Assembly: GCA_019359635.1 (NCBI GenBank)
Contig: JAHHGY010000027.1
Location: 1 to 49,195 of the forward strand
DNA length: 49,195 bases
Direction: 5' to 3'
From: Chroococcus sp. CMT-3BRIN-NPC107
Lineage (GTDB): Bacteria > Cyanobacteriota > Cyanobacteriia > Cyanobacteriales > Chroococcidiopsidaceae
Shown here: one piece after another, positions 1 to 9,745 of the stretch
Position numbering within the stretch: the stretch's first letter is position 1
How the letters are laid out: each line of letters opens with the position of its first letter
The notes under the pieces: model-generated
Told to the model about the DNA's origin: nothing
The model's database searches: none
The model's input: the letters and a program-made list of their open reading frames with translations, nothing else
Translations under genes and position numbers: made by a program

Positions 1-1
1 C

Positions 2-103
2 TCTTGGTCTTTAGACTTGATCTTCCATTGGTCTTTTTGGCGCCGACACCATCAAGCTCTTGCTCGTTACCATCACTACCGTAAACGTTCCCAAGCTCCT
101 TAA
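2..103 (+). pseudogene. C-terminal tail of a transposase, cut by the window edge
   Basis: An open frame enters from the left edge and stops at TAA 101-103, giving 33 residues. The tail is rich in Trp, Arg and His, with WSFWRRHHQALARYHHYRKR near its end. A W-x-x-WRR-x-HQ-x-x-A...HY-x-x-R ending is common at the C-terminus of DDE transposases (IS701/IS4-like), which is the basis of the call. Only the last part is visible, so the family and whether the gene is intact cannot be decided. Confidence 0.5.
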
Positions 104-155
104 AATTATCTACAACTGTAGTGCAAATTACAAATGACAAAAAGTATCGCCCTAG

Positions 156-1259
156 TTAAGTCAAGACCAGGTTATCGCGATGAACTACGGTTTCCGCCGC
201 AGTATAGCCCAAAATAGTTGATATTTCGCTCGAATGCCGTCCTAAAATCTGTTGGAGTTCGCTGCTGTTGTAGTTGACAATGCCTCTAGCGATCGCTTTA
301 CCGTTAAAGTCGCATAATTCCACCGCTTCAAGACTATCAAATTTTCCCGCTACAGAGGTAATTCCTGCTGCTAGTAAAGACTTTCTTTCTTGAGCAATAG
401 CTTTAATCGCCCCTTTATCTAAAGTTAACTTACCCATTGGTACTAAACCGTAAGCAATCCAACGTTTACGGGCTTTATTTGGCTCTTTTTGGGGTTCAAA
501 CTCCGTCCCTAAAGCTTCTCCCTGTAAGAGTTTTATAATATTATAAGGATTCCCTTGAGTAATTACTGTCCTCACCCCGGCGGCGGTAGCAATACGAGCG
601 GCGGCAATTTTGGTGATCATTCCCCCTGTACCCCACTTAGAGGGGCGATCGCCTTCTTGTACCTGTTCGGCTAATTCGTTGATGTTTTTGACCAAAGAAA
701 TTGGTTGAGCGTCGGGAAACGATCGCGGATCGGCAGAATAAAGACGATCGACATCGGTTAACAGAAACAGCCAATCTGCTTCTACTAAACTTGCCACTAA
801 AGCCGATAAAGTGTCATTATCGCCAAACTTCAATTCATCAACTGCTACCGTATCATTTTCGTTTACTATCGGAATTACCCCTAATTTGAGTAACTCTGCA
901 AAGGTACGGTAAACATTAATATACCGACTCCGGGCTACTAAGTCGCCGCGAGTTAGCAGCACTTGAGCAATCGGCTGACTGAGGGTATTAAATAAGTCGT
1001 CGTACACCCGCATCAACCGTCCTTGACCTACAGCAGCGACAGCTTGCTTAAGAGCTACTTCTTTTGGTCTTTCGGTTAATCCCAGCCGCGCACAGCCTAC
1101 CCCTACTGCTCCCGAAGATACTAAAATTACCCGATGACCTTGCTGCCGCAACTGACATAAAACTTCTACTAATGTGGCGATTGTAGATAAAGCAAGTTGT
1201 CCAGTTTGCGGTTGCGTCAGGCTAGAAGTACCAATTTTTATAACTATAGTTTGAAACAT
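156..1259 (-). CDS. proB: Glutamate 5-kinase
   Basis: Phosphorylates L-glutamate to glutamyl 5-phosphate, the first step of proline synthesis in the cytosol. The 367-residue length matches full-length ProB. Residues about 3-250 form the amino-acid kinase domain, with [10 protein letters not shown] at the N-terminus, the SSGAVGVG segment near residue 48 and the [17 protein letters not shown] substrate/nucleotide region near residue 133. A C-terminal PUA domain (about 270-360) contains the DKGAIKAI segment. The ATG at 1259 gives the conserved N-terminus directly. It lies alone, with a 187-bp gap to the upstream yqeG-like gene and a hairpin in that gap. No proA is next to it. Confidence 0.96.
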   Translation of the reverse strand: MFQTIVIKIGTSSLTQPQTGQLALSTIATLVEVLCQLRQQGHRVILVSSGAVGVGCARLGLTERPKEVALKQAVAAVGQGRLMRVYDDLFNTLSQPIAQVLLTRGDLVARSRYINVYRTFAELLKLGVIPIVNENDTVAVDELKFGDNDTLSALVASLVEADWLFLLTDVDRLYSADPRSFPDAQPISLVKNINELAEQVQEGDRPSKWGTGGMITKIAAARIATAAGVRTVITQGNPYNIIKLLQGEALGTEFEPQKEPNKARKRWIAYGLVPMGKLTLDKGAIKAIAQERKSLLAAGITSVAGKFDSLEAVELCDFNGKAIARGIVNYNSSELQQILGRHSSEISTILGYTAAETVVHRDNLVLT

Positions 1260-1274
1260 CTTTTATAGACAAAT

Positions 1275-1315
1275 GTCAAGCGCCAGTTCCTCTATAGATG
1301 AGTCTGACGCTTGAC
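1275..1315. repeat. Imperfect inverted repeat between proB and the yqeG-like gene
   Basis: Arms 1275-1286 (GTCAAGCGCCAG) and 1304-1315 (CTGACGCTTGAC) pair over 12 bp with one mismatch on the plus strand, which becomes a G-U wobble on the minus strand, around a 17-nt loop. It sits just upstream of proB. There is no T tract, so it may be a leader hairpin, a weak terminator for the upstream gene, or a protein site. Confidence 0.4.
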
Positions 1316-1446
1316 CAAGGTATTTATAATTATTTATGCCTAGAGTCTTTATAAAGCTGACTCTATTTGAACTGTATCTATCATTACAGATATTTTTAAA
1401 AAATGAATAACTTATAATATTTTCTTTATATTTCTGAAGTAGCGTC

Positions 1447-1980
1447 TTATTTTGTTAACTTCTGTTTAGGTATTATGGAAGCGCCTAAAAGTTGTGATAC
1501 TAGCACCTCAAAATTGCGGACTGGATAGGAGCGCACTGCCTCCCCTGGATTGAGGAAGGGATCTACTAAAATAGTGAACATTCCCAGACGATTGCCAGCA
1601 ATAACATCGGTAAATAAGCGATCGCCTACCATGGCAATTTGTTCTACAGGTAAATCCATTGCTGTAACTGCTTGTCGCAATTTACGCACCGATGGTTTAA
1701 TCGCGCCTAAAGTATAGGGCAAGTTTAAAGAGCGGGCAATACCACCAATACGAACATCGCTAAGGTTATTACTCACTAGCCACAATGCCGTTGTTTGCCT
1801 AATGCTTTCAACCCAATCTTGTAATTCTGGGGAGGCGGAGGTTGTTTTTGTTGGTACAAGGGTTTCATCTACATCTAAAACTAGCCCTTTAAGCTCGTAC
1901 TGCTTGATAATATCGGGAGTCAAACTTAAAACTGAGCTTTGTAAGTTCAAGTCTGGCTGTAAATATTTGTTCCATGCCAT
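1447..1980 (-). CDS. YqeG family HAD IIIA-type phosphatase
   Basis: A 177-residue HAD-superfamily phosphatase of the YqeG type; the natural substrate is not known to me. Motif I is visible as VLDVDETLVPTK (about residues 35-46) with both catalytic aspartates. WLVSNN is motif II, Lys of AIKPS is motif III, and MVGDRLFTDVIAGN is motif IV. No cap insertion is apparent, as expected for subclass III. The gene follows mltG on the same strand after 74 bp. YqeG, MltG and RuvX relatives are also found near one another in Firmicutes, which supports a shared housekeeping context. Confidence 0.88.
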   Translation of the reverse strand: MAWNKYLQPDLNLQSSVLSLTPDIIKQYELKGLVLDVDETLVPTKTTSASPELQDWVESIRQTTALWLVSNNLSDVRIGGIARSLNLPYTLGAIKPSVRKLRQAVTAMDLPVEQIAMVGDRLFTDVIAGNRLGMFTILVDPFLNPGEAVRSYPVRNFEVLVSQLLGASIIPKQKLTK

Positions 1981-2054
1981 ATTTTGCTAGTGGGTAAGTG
2001 GAGAGTAGGGAAAATTAGGCGGTAGTGATGCAATAACCATACTTTTAATTGGGT

Positions 2055-3101
2055 TCAATTTGCCGAAACCTGTCGGCGAATAGCTACTTGCGCCGCCGTA
2101 TGTTCGCTCAAAGTTTTGCTAAATACGTGAGTACCATCGTAACGGGCTACAAAATAAAGATAAGGAGTCTTTTCAGGGTACAAGGCGGCTTTTAAACTAG
2201 CAATACCAGGACTAGCAATGGGTGTAGGCGGTAAGCCAGGAACAACATAGGTATTGTAGGGGCTGGCAACTTTGATTTGAGCAAAAGTTAAAGGTTTTTC
2301 TTTAGTTTGGCGAATATTCAGGGCATATTCTACCGTCGGATCGGTTTGTAATAGCATCCCTTTACGCAAGCGAGAAGCAAATACTCCGGCAATGCGCGAT
2401 CGCTCCTGGGGAATTACCGCCTCTTTTTCTACAATGCTTCCTAAAGTTACCCACTCTAACAAATCTAAATCTGTTTTATTTTTACCTTCTTTGTATACAG
2501 GCAAAGCTACAACTTGAAATTGATTGAGCATTTGCCTTACAACAATTTTGGGAGTAACGCTATCGCTATTTAGCTTGTAAGTATCGGGATACAAAAAGCC
2601 TTCCAGGTGAGGTAAGTTAGCAGGCAACCACGAATACTCGCTTTTGGGAATTTTTTTTGTTTCTGCCAAAAATTCTTGAGCAGAAAAAAAGCCTTGTTTT
2701 TCAAAGTATTCACCCATTTGCCGTAACGACCAGCCTTCAGGAATTGTAAAACTTAGCTCCACAACTTCACCAAGCCAAATTTGCTTGGCAACCGCAGGTA
2801 GCGGCTGATTTGGCGGTATGAGATAGTTTCCTGCTTTAAAGCCTCCATTGGGTTCTTGTTTTTGCAAGTAGCGCGTCCACAAGTTCCAAGCTTGGCTAGA
2901 ACGAATTACCCCCGCCGCTTCTAACTGCTGTCCAATTTGCTGGGCAGCAGTTCCTGGTTTGACGGCAATAGAAACTACGCGATTGGTTTCGGTAGGAGAA
3001 GTCGCTCCACTCCACCAATTCCAACCTAACCAAGTAACTGCTCCCAAGGCTGGTACGAGTAAAACAAGCGACCACTTGAAAGCTTTTTGCATTACTTTCA
3101 T
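2055..3101 (-). CDS. mltG: Endolytic murein transglycosylase MltG (YceG-like)
   Basis: Membrane-anchored lytic transglycosylase that cleaves nascent peptidoglycan strands and is thought to set glycan length. The N-terminus has one membrane segment (about residues 9-27, LVLLVPALGAVTWLGWNWW). It is followed by a LysM-like region and the YceG fold, with IPEGWSLRQM, the catalytic-site segment GSIVEKEA near residue 218 containing the family glutamate, and QTDPTVEYAL near residue 252. The C-terminal YNTYVVPGLPPTPIASPG block is diagnostic. The 348-residue length is normal. The ATG at 3101 lies 27 bp after the DUF3727 gene, so the two are probably cotranscribed. Confidence 0.95.
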   Translation of the reverse strand: MKVMQKAFKWSLVLLVPALGAVTWLGWNWWSGATSPTETNRVVSIAVKPGTAAQQIGQQLEAAGVIRSSQAWNLWTRYLQKQEPNGGFKAGNYLIPPNQPLPAVAKQIWLGEVVELSFTIPEGWSLRQMGEYFEKQGFFSAQEFLAETKKIPKSEYSWLPANLPHLEGFLYPDTYKLNSDSVTPKIVVRQMLNQFQVVALPVYKEGKNKTDLDLLEWVTLGSIVEKEAVIPQERSRIAGVFASRLRKGMLLQTDPTVEYALNIRQTKEKPLTFAQIKVASPYNTYVVPGLPPTPIASPGIASLKAALYPEKTPYLYFVARYDGTHVFSKTLSEHTAAQVAIRRQVSAN

Positions 3102-3128
3102 TTGTTTAATGCCCTAAATAACTACCCT

Positions 3129-3692
3129 TCAATCCATCTCGTCAAATAACTGTTCTTCTAGTAATGGCTGAATTTTACCAAATTCTTCTTGGGAGAGTAG
3201 TTCCGGCTTTCCGGCGTTCATTTTGGCAAAAAAGAGTAAAGGATCCAGGGGCGTATAGATTGAGTATTCTTGCTCTTGATGGTAGAAGTTTGACAGCAAT
3301 TGCAATTGCTCTGGTTCTAACTCCGAGCCTTCTTCCTCAATTTCTAAAGTAAATAATTCCGCATCTTCTACCGGGGGAAGTTCGCCCGCCACTGTGAGCG
3401 CGAAAGCTGTACGCCGGAGAATCAAATTTTGTTCAGCTAGTACAGCTTCGGCAGTAGTAAATATTTCGTCGATGGTTTCGTCATCTTCGATGGGAACTGC
3501 TTCTTCTTCGTCTCCATCGCCATGCCATGCGAAAATTTCGATAGCTGAGTCTTCTGGTAGTAGCAATACATATTCAATATCCCCTACAAATAGCGATCGC
3601 TCGATATAACAGGGAAGACTTCGCCCAGATTCATCGGTAAGGGTGATGGAAGCTGTTGGAGATGGATCGTTTTCTTCAGGGGATGGAAACAT
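3129..3692 (-). CDS. DUF3727 domain-containing protein
   Basis: An acidic 187-residue protein of the cyanobacterial/plastid DUF3727 group; function unknown. The first 80 residues resemble the DUF1292 fold: SITLTDESGRSLPCYIERSL, then VGDIEYVLLLPED. The rest is Glu/Asp-rich and ends in LEEQLFDEMD. No signal peptide or membrane segment is seen. It lies between ruvX and mltG on one strand. In Firmicutes a DUF1292 gene sits in the same position between the ruvX and mltG homologues, so the order looks ancient. Confidence 0.85.
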   Translation of the reverse strand: MFPSPEENDPSPTASITLTDESGRSLPCYIERSLFVGDIEYVLLLPEDSAIEIFAWHGDGDEEEAVPIEDDETIDEIFTTAEAVLAEQNLILRRTAFALTVAGELPPVEDAELFTLEIEEEGSELEPEQLQLLSNFYHQEQEYSIYTPLDPLLFFAKMNAGKPELLSQEEFGKIQPLLEEQLFDEMD

Positions 3693-3869
3693 AGACGATG
3701 GGGGACTGTCAATTTATTAATAACAACAGCAACTAAATAACTTGCGCGTTTATTTAGGTACTATTTGTCAGCTTTCAGGATATCACGGGATGCGAGTTAA
3801 ACTGCACTATTGTTTTTAGGGAGGCCAAACCAACGCTTGTATTGATTTGCTACTATTACCAATTACCCA

Positions 3870-4334
3870 TTACTCATTAGCACTCGCCTCCAAAGCTCCT
3901 ATTAATTTGCTGCGTCTTAGGTCTAGCCAGCGTTGTAAGATAATTGCGGCAGCTTTGCGATCAATTAGTCCCTTCTCAATAAAGTGCGTAGACTTTTTTT
4001 CTAGATTGATTAGTTGTTCGGCTTCTACCGAAGTCAGGCGCTCGTCTACATATTCTATTGGTAGGTTTAAAGCTTGAGCAAGTTTAGGCGCTAATTTTTG
4101 CACTTGTTTTGCCTGAAAACCCAATTCACCCTTCATCGTATAAGGTAATCCTACGACTAAAATTTGCGCGGTACGCTCTAGCACCAATTGTTGCAATTGA
4201 GCTACATCTAAAACAAAAGATTGACGCTCTATAGTAGTCAACCCCGTAGCAATTAAGCCCGTACCATCGCAACCTGCTACGCCAATGCGCTTTTTGCCAA
4301 TATCCAACCCCAAAGCTGAGATTCTTGATGACAT
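3870..4334 (-). CDS. ruvX: Putative Holliday junction resolvase / pre-16S rRNA nuclease RuvX (YqgF)
   Basis: A 154-residue RNase H-fold nuclease of the YqgF family, linked in other bacteria to 16S rRNA 5'-end processing and to Holliday junction resolution. ALGLDIGKKRIGVA (residues about 7-20) supplies the first acidic residue, VVGLPYTMKGELG follows at about 60, and YVDERLTSVEAE near residue 95 carries the DER-x-TS motif. The length fits the family. It begins 19 bp after the GNAT gene ends, so both are probably one transcript. A 177-bp gap separates it from DUF3727. Confidence 0.93.
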   Translation of the reverse strand: MSSRISALGLDIGKKRIGVAGCDGTGLIATGLTTIERQSFVLDVAQLQQLVLERTAQILVVGLPYTMKGELGFQAKQVQKLAPKLAQALNLPIEYVDERLTSVEAEQLINLEKKSTHFIEKGLIDRKAAAIILQRWLDLRRSKLIGALEASANE

Positions 4335-4353
4335 AGGTTTTAAAGTACTATGC

Positions 4354-5589
4354 CTATTCTTGCCCTAAGTCGGGTAGATTTGGCGGCAGAAGCTCTTGAT
4401 TGGAGTAACTATTAGGTTCTGATGAATTTAAGTTAATAGGTTCGTTTGTGATTTCTATGGGAGACAATTGTTGTTTGGGTTGACCTAGCCAAGACATTCC
4501 ACCTGCTACAGGCTTACGGGCGGGTTGAAATCCTTGCAACATTTCTGACCATTGCAATCCTTCTAAAGACACAAATTTAGATTCGCGCAGCTTGTGGTAT
4601 ACCGAACGCGACATCATTAAAGTGTGTTCTACTCTTTTAGCGCCAATCTGTTCTAAATACTCTTCTCTTTCTTGCTGGTAGTCTGCGGACGCTAATTGCA
4701 ATGATTGAGGGGGCAGGTCTTGAGCAATTCGAGCTAGTTGAGATAGTAGTTCGGGATAAAGCCAAGTATAGGCAGGATGGACGGTAAGGGTAGCTACGTG
4801 AGGCTGTGTACCTTGGCGACTCATCCGAATTTGAAAGTAACCAATAGCGGCTTTGCGTTGGGGTTCAAAAACGTAGCCACTGACTACTTCAAGTTTATTT
4901 ATCCATTGTTGCATCGCTTGAACTATGCCACCTAGCAAGCTAGTTTTAAAATCGTCAGCGTTGCGGTCAAATACTTGACGTACCAAAGGCGGCATTGAGG
5001 CGGTATCTAGCTGATAAAGCAATTGAGCATCGGCATTGCTTACAGGTAAAAGATTGGGCAAGTCGGGTTCGCGCAACGCCAATTCTTGCAATAAAGTCGG
5101 GGTAATTTCCCAATAAGTTTGTTGAGCTAGAGTTTGAAAGCCGTTTTGACGATACAGAGCTAAAGATTCTTTATCATTAATATCAGCTTCTAACAACCAA
5201 GTTCTAGCTTCGCCCACTGCTTCAAAACAGTAGCGTAGCAGTGCTGAACCAACGCCCTGAGCGCGGGATTGAGCATCTACCAATAGTTTTTCTACTCGCC
5301 AGGTGCTACGAGTGCGATTGCAAGGTGATATTTGAATTGTCCCTTGGACTCGCTTGGCTTGCTCGGCGACGTAAATACAAAAATGGTATTGCAGGGGGTT
5401 GGGAAACAAGTTTAAAAACTTCAGCAGCCCGTACCAGCGACGCAGTAGTTTTAATTGATTTTGCTCTGTAGCCTCTATCGGTTTATCTGACACAAAAGAT
5501 TCGGCACAAAGACGCTCAATTCCTTCTATATCACGGCGTTGAACTGTGCGAATAACAACGTTTAGATTTTGAGGAAGTACTGAAGTCAT
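4354..5589 (-). CDS. GNAT family N-acetyltransferase
   Basis: A 411-residue acetyltransferase-like protein. Residues about 9-165 form a clear GNAT domain: a VVIRTVQRRDIEGIERLC start, then the acetyl-CoA loop in AQGVGSALLRYCFEA near residue 110, and ALYRQNGFQ in motif B. The remaining 240 residues are less conserved. They include a second region (about 170-345) that may be a degenerate second GNAT fold, and a proline/asparagine-rich tail ending LPPNLPDLGQE. The substrate cannot be inferred. ATG at 5589 is the only good start. It is upstream of ruvX. Confidence 0.82.
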   Translation of the reverse strand: MTSVLPQNLNVVIRTVQRRDIEGIERLCAESFVSDKPIEATEQNQLKLLRRWYGLLKFLNLFPNPLQYHFCIYVAEQAKRVQGTIQISPCNRTRSTWRVEKLLVDAQSRAQGVGSALLRYCFEAVGEARTWLLEADINDKESLALYRQNGFQTLAQQTYWEITPTLLQELALREPDLPNLLPVSNADAQLLYQLDTASMPPLVRQVFDRNADDFKTSLLGGIVQAMQQWINKLEVVSGYVFEPQRKAAIGYFQIRMSRQGTQPHVATLTVHPAYTWLYPELLSQLARIAQDLPPQSLQLASADYQQEREEYLEQIGAKRVEHTLMMSRSVYHKLRESKFVSLEGLQWSEMLQGFQPARKPVAGGMSWLGQPKQQLSPIEITNEPINLNSSEPNSYSNQELLPPNLPDLGQE

Positions 5590-5715
5590 GATTCATCTGG
5601 TTGGAATCCAGCCTAGAGTTAATTAAGATGCTGCACCCCTATTTTAACCACTTTCTGGGTTTATGCCGTCGCCCTATTGATTGAGTTCTTTAGACACTCA
5701 AATTAGACCTCGCAC

Positions 5716-5756
5716 TAATTAACTTAGATGTTGCGTTGCCAGGTCTAAGTTAATTA
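5716..5756 (-). terminator. Hairpin directly after the 68-residue gene
   Basis: Arms 5716-5728 (TAATTAACTTAGA) and 5744-5756 (TCTAAGTTAATTA) are perfect 13-bp inverted complements around a 15-nt loop, ending one base from the stop codon of the minus-strand gene at 5758-5964. The stem is AT-rich and no long T run follows, so it may act as an mRNA 3'-stabilising hairpin as much as a terminator. Confidence 0.5.
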
Positions 5757-5757
5757 T

Positions 5758-5964
5758 TTAGAGTGCTTGACGAGATACTAATTTTTCAAAATTTGCTTGA
5801 GTTTGATGCAGCAGTTGTTCGCGGCTATCGCCTACAGTTTTGTTGAGAGTGGGAACTAAGTTTCGCGCTTGCAAAGCCATGTGTAGTTGAAGATACGCCA
5901 CATATTCGCTAATATCTTCACGAGTGCGATCGTTTGATGGTAGTCCTTGAGATTGAATTGCCAC
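5758..5964 (-). CDS. Small hypothetical protein (68 aa)
   Basis: Not a family I recognise. The 68 residues are soluble and mainly helical by composition, with REDISEYVAYLQLHMALQAR as a probable helix and no cysteine. It starts with GTG at 5964, preceded by AGGAG ten bases upstream, a convincing ribosome site. A strong hairpin follows the stop codon. These flanking signals argue that it is a real monocistronic gene rather than a chance frame. It lies between mutS and the GNAT gene. Confidence 0.6.
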   Translation of the reverse strand: MAIQSQGLPSNDRTREDISEYVAYLQLHMALQARNLVPTLNKTVGDSREQLLHQTQANFEKLVSRQAL

Positions 5965-6123
5965 GAGCGATGTTCTCCTAAAAATGATTAATTTCTGCCC
6001 AGATTTGAAATTATCACGTTGCTTTTGCTTGTTACCTAATCTGCAATCAAGTGTAACAATAGTAACTACTACTCTGGGCTTACTGATGATTTTAGCAATG
6101 CGATCGCGTTGCCAAACAGTTCT

Positions 6124-8727
6124 TTACAACTCGTTAATTCCTGCTCTTAGCCCGATGGCAATTTTACTATGCTTTTCTATCTGCCCCATGACTTCTTTAG
6201 CGCGTCCAATCACAACTGAAGGCAACCCCGCTAATCTTCCTGCTTCTATGCCATAAGACTTATCTGCGCCGCCCGGTTGAACTTGGTGCAAAAATATAAT
6301 CTGGTCGGGTAATTCTTTTACCGTTACTTGATAATTAGCAACATTCGGCATCATCGAAGCAAGTTCGTTCATTTCATGGTAGTGAGTGGCAAAAATAGTC
6401 CGTGCTTTAATTTCTGCTGCTAAATACTCCGCTACCGCCCAAGCAATCGAAAGCCCGTCAAAAGTTGCTGTACCGCGCCCAATTTCATCTAATAATACTA
6501 GGGATTGAGAAGTGGCGTGATTGAGGATATTGGCAGTTTCGTTCATCTCTACCATAAAAGTAGATTGTCCTGTCGCCAAATCATCTACTGCGCCAACACG
6601 AGTAAAAATGCGATCGCATATTCCAAGTATTGCCTCTTTTGCGGGAACAAAGCAACCTACTTGAGCCATTAACTGAATTAATCCTAGTTGCCGTAAATAG
6701 CAGCTTTTGCCACTGGCATTTGGCCCAGTTAAAATTACCAAGTCTGGCTTCTCTAGAGTATTATGGCTGTTTGCTTCCCACCCCAGCATCGTCGAATTTG
6801 GGACAAAAAAGCCCGATGGTAAAGACTGCTCAACTACCGGATGACGACCATCAACAATTTTTATTTCTCGCCCTTCCACCATTTGCGGACGACAGTAGCC
6901 TTGATAAACCGCCACTTCAGCAAAACCACATAAAACATCTGCCGCCGCCACCGCACGAGATGTATTGCGAATAATTTCTGCGCTTTCCCCGACTTCTTGG
7001 CGCAGAAGCGAAAAAACCTCGTATTCTAAACGATTAAGGTCATCTTTCGCCGTCAAAATTCGCGCTTCTTTTTCCTTCAAATCCGGCGTAATATAACGTT
7101 CTTCATTAGTGAGGGTTTGCTTGCGGATATAGTTAGCGGGAACTTGGTCAGCGCGAGAGCGCGAAATACTAATGTAATAGCCAAAAGTTTTATTAAATCC
7201 AACTTTGAGATTGGGGATTCCCGTTCGGGCTTTTTCCTCAACTTCTAGGTTCGCAATCCATAGTTTGTCTTGTTCGACTGTTAGGCGCAAGTCATCAAGC
7301 TGAGAATTGATCCCACTGCGAATTAAACCGCCTTCAGTGAGGTACAACGGGGGAGATTCTACCAAATGAGCGCGAATTTGATGCCCCAACTGTTCCAAAA
7401 TTGGCGGTACTTTTTGCAAAGCCTTTAAATACGGAGATTTGGCATTTTCTACTAACCTAGCTATTTCCGGCAACCTTAATAAAGAATCAGCTAAAGACAC
7501 CAAATCTCGCGCGTTAGCACTTCCCGAACTTGCCCGTCCGGTTAATCTTTCTAAGTCATAAATTTGCCGCAATAGTTGCCGCAAGTCATGACGCAGCGCT
7601 GTATCTTCGACTAATTCTTGAATGGTATCTTGGCGCCCTTTAATTCCTTTAATATCTAGCAAAGGTTGCAAAAACCAACGCCGCAAAGCTCTACCACCCA
7701 TTGCTGTACTGGTTTTATCGATTGCCCATAGCAATGAACCATGCAAAGTTCCATCGCGGACGGTTTGGGTAATTTCTAAATTGCGACGACTTTGGCTATC
7801 CACAATTAAATAGTCTGTAAGGGTGTAAGTCCGCAATAACTGGAGGGCTACAGGGTTTTCTTTTTGGGTAGCTTCTAAGTATTCCAGCAATCCCCCCGCC
7901 GCCCGTACAGCAAGGGGTAAGTGTTCTAAGCCAATACCTTCTAAACTACGCATTCTAAAGCGGTTCAACAGCCGATTTCGAGCTTCGGGGTGGGTAAAAG
8001 GGGTTTGACTACGCAGGGCATAGCAGAAAGAGCTAGGGAGGCAGCTAGGTAAGTGTTCGGACTTTTCACCTGGACGCAATAAACTACCCAAATCGGGGGC
8101 ATTGGTAGGAAATAAAACTTCTGACGGCTGCAAGCGCATCAATTCTTGGGTTAAATGCTCTAAACCGCTAGATTGAGTCGTGAGAAATTCTCCTGTAGAT
8201 ATATCTGCGTAAGCTAAACCCCAATGTTCTCCAGCCATGACTACGGCGGCGAGAAAGTTGTTGCGACGAGCATTGAGCATTCCTTCATCAAGCAACGTAC
8301 CGGGAGTTATTACCTTGGTTACTTCGCGCTTCACCTGCCGATTTTGCGCTGCTGCTACGGACGCATCTTCTACTTGGTCGCAAATTGCGATCGCAAATCC
8401 TTTTTCGACTAACATGGCACAGTAGCGGTCTATGGCATGGTGAGGTACGCCAGACATTGGCACTCGTCCGATTTCTTTGCCTGCTTGGATGCTGGTTAAA
8501 ACTAACTCTAATTGCTCGGAAACGGTGCAAGCATCTTGAAAAAATACTTCAAAAAAGTCACCAACTCGATACAGTAGCAGCGCATGAGGATACTGTTCTT
8601 TGATTTCAACATAATGTTGCATCATCGGGCTGAGTTTTTTTTGCTCTAACTCTCGATAATCGGCGTTAGGCATTGTATGTTTGCCTTGGTTAGAGTCTGG
8701 CGATGATGGAGAGGGCGAAACGTTCAT
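6124..8727 (-). CDS. mutS: DNA mismatch repair protein MutS
   Basis: Mismatch-recognition ATPase of about 867 residues, normal for MutS1. The N-terminal mismatch-binding domain carries GDFFEVFF, whose Phe-Phe-Glu corresponds to the Phe-x-Glu wedge. Connector and lever domains fill about 130-600. The C-terminal ATPase has Walker [10 protein letters not shown], Walker [17 protein letters not shown], and an ATHYHEM switch. A TTG further upstream at 8751 keeps the frame open, but the ATG at 8727 is the better start; an ATG at 8673 is also possible. MutS acts with MutL, which is not in this window. Confidence 0.96.
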   Translation of the reverse strand: MNVSPSPSSPDSNQGKHTMPNADYRELEQKKLSPMMQHYVEIKEQYPHALLLYRVGDFFEVFFQDACTVSEQLELVLTSIQAGKEIGRVPMSGVPHHAIDRYCAMLVEKGFAIAICDQVEDASVAAAQNRQVKREVTKVITPGTLLDEGMLNARRNNFLAAVVMAGEHWGLAYADISTGEFLTTQSSGLEHLTQELMRLQPSEVLFPTNAPDLGSLLRPGEKSEHLPSCLPSSFCYALRSQTPFTHPEARNRLLNRFRMRSLEGIGLEHLPLAVRAAGGLLEYLEATQKENPVALQLLRTYTLTDYLIVDSQSRRNLEITQTVRDGTLHGSLLWAIDKTSTAMGGRALRRWFLQPLLDIKGIKGRQDTIQELVEDTALRHDLRQLLRQIYDLERLTGRASSGSANARDLVSLADSLLRLPEIARLVENAKSPYLKALQKVPPILEQLGHQIRAHLVESPPLYLTEGGLIRSGINSQLDDLRLTVEQDKLWIANLEVEEKARTGIPNLKVGFNKTFGYYISISRSRADQVPANYIRKQTLTNEERYITPDLKEKEARILTAKDDLNRLEYEVFSLLRQEVGESAEIIRNTSRAVAAADVLCGFAEVAVYQGYCRPQMVEGREIKIVDGRHPVVEQSLPSGFFVPNSTMLGWEANSHNTLEKPDLVILTGPNASGKSCYLRQLGLIQLMAQVGCFVPAKEAILGICDRIFTRVGAVDDLATGQSTFMVEMNETANILNHATSQSLVLLDEIGRGTATFDGLSIAWAVAEYLAAEIKARTIFATHYHEMNELASMMPNVANYQVTVKELPDQIIFLHQVQPGGADKSYGIEAGRLAGLPSVVIGRAKEVMGQIEKHSKIAIGLRAGINEL

Positions 8728-8836
8728 GACTAGAGGTTGCAGGTTGCTCAATATTGACTTTATCGCATGGATTTAATTACTGTGGTGCAATCGTTTTTAA
8801 AACAGCAGGGATTTGTTAAATACTTAAGTAAAACTA

Positions 8837-9715
8837 TCAGCTAAAGTTTGGCTTTTGATGAGTAATTTGGCGAAATTCCGTTAAAAACTGTCTGAATAGT
8901 CGATGGCTGCATGAATCGTATTTATAGTTATCAATACTTACTACTGGCTTTAATTCCATCATAGTTGCAGCCAAGAAAGCGCCATCAAAATTTACTAATT
9001 CGTTAGGTGTAATATCGCGCTCTATTACTTCAATATTTATCGACTTAGCAATATCTAGCAACGTAGCGCGGGTAATACCAGGGAAAATATTAGCATTTAG
9101 TGCAGGAGTTACAACGGCGTTGGATTGCAAGAAAAAAATATTAGCGGCGGAGGCTTCAGTGATTAAACCATCCGCATCAAGCATGATGGCATCATTAAAA
9201 CCATCCATTTGGGCAGCGCGGCGGCTAAGGTAACTATTTACATAAGTTCCGCATATCTTCCACGTTACCGGAATCGCTTTACCAGAAACGCGCTCGTATT
9301 TTGAGATATGACAACTAAGGGGCAATGCCTCGTCACGGGCGATAGTTACTGCCAAAATTGTCACATCTACAGGCATATCATCGCTAAAGTTTAGATATGC
9401 ACCGCTACGGTAAACAATTGGACGAATATAGTAATTATTTAGAGGTATTGAGTCTAATAGCGCCAAAAGCCCCGATTTTAGCTTAGTATTTGACCAATTA
9501 AATTCTAATCCCATCTGCGATGAGCCATGACGCAAACGGTCTAAATGAGCTTCCAAGCGATGGATATAGTAAGAACCGCTATTGCAGTAAGCCATAATGC
9601 CATCAAATACGCCAACGCCTAAATGTAGAGAATGGCTGGCGATGGATGGGGCAGCTTGTTCGCGTTTGACAAGTTTACCATTGTGCCAAGCGATCGCGGC
9701 AGGAGTAAAATTCAT
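8837..9715 (-). CDS. Class IV aminotransferase (branched-chain / 4-amino-4-deoxychorismate lyase type)
   Basis: A PLP enzyme of fold type IV, about 292 residues from the ATG at 9715; the frame stays open to a TTG at 9742. The catalytic lysine is in VTWKICGTYVNSYLSRRAAQ. The EASAANIFF segment and FPGITRATLLDIA bind the cofactor phosphate. The N-terminus MNFTPAAIAWHNGKLVKREQ and SLHLGVGVFDGIMAY resemble IlvE-like proteins. The exact substrate (branched-chain amino acids or another amine) is not decidable from sequence. It begins about 30 bp after the PIN-like gene on the same strand, so it is probably cotranscribed with it. Confidence 0.87.
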   Translation of the reverse strand: MNFTPAAIAWHNGKLVKREQAAPSIASHSLHLGVGVFDGIMAYCNSGSYYIHRLEAHLDRLRHGSSQMGLEFNWSNTKLKSGLLALLDSIPLNNYYIRPIVYRSGAYLNFSDDMPVDVTILAVTIARDEALPLSCHISKYERVSGKAIPVTWKICGTYVNSYLSRRAAQMDGFNDAIMLDADGLITEASAANIFFLQSNAVVTPALNANIFPGITRATLLDIAKSINIEVIERDITPNELVNFDGAFLAATMMELKPVVSIDNYKYDSCSHRLFRQFLTEFRQITHQKPNFS

Positions 9716-9745
9716 TGAATCGTTGGTTTTAGTTAAAGACAAATT

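Noticed and set aside
8288-8530. 80-codon frame inside mutS on the same strand
   Set aside because: Basic, low-quality composition in a shifted frame inside a well-conserved mutS region.
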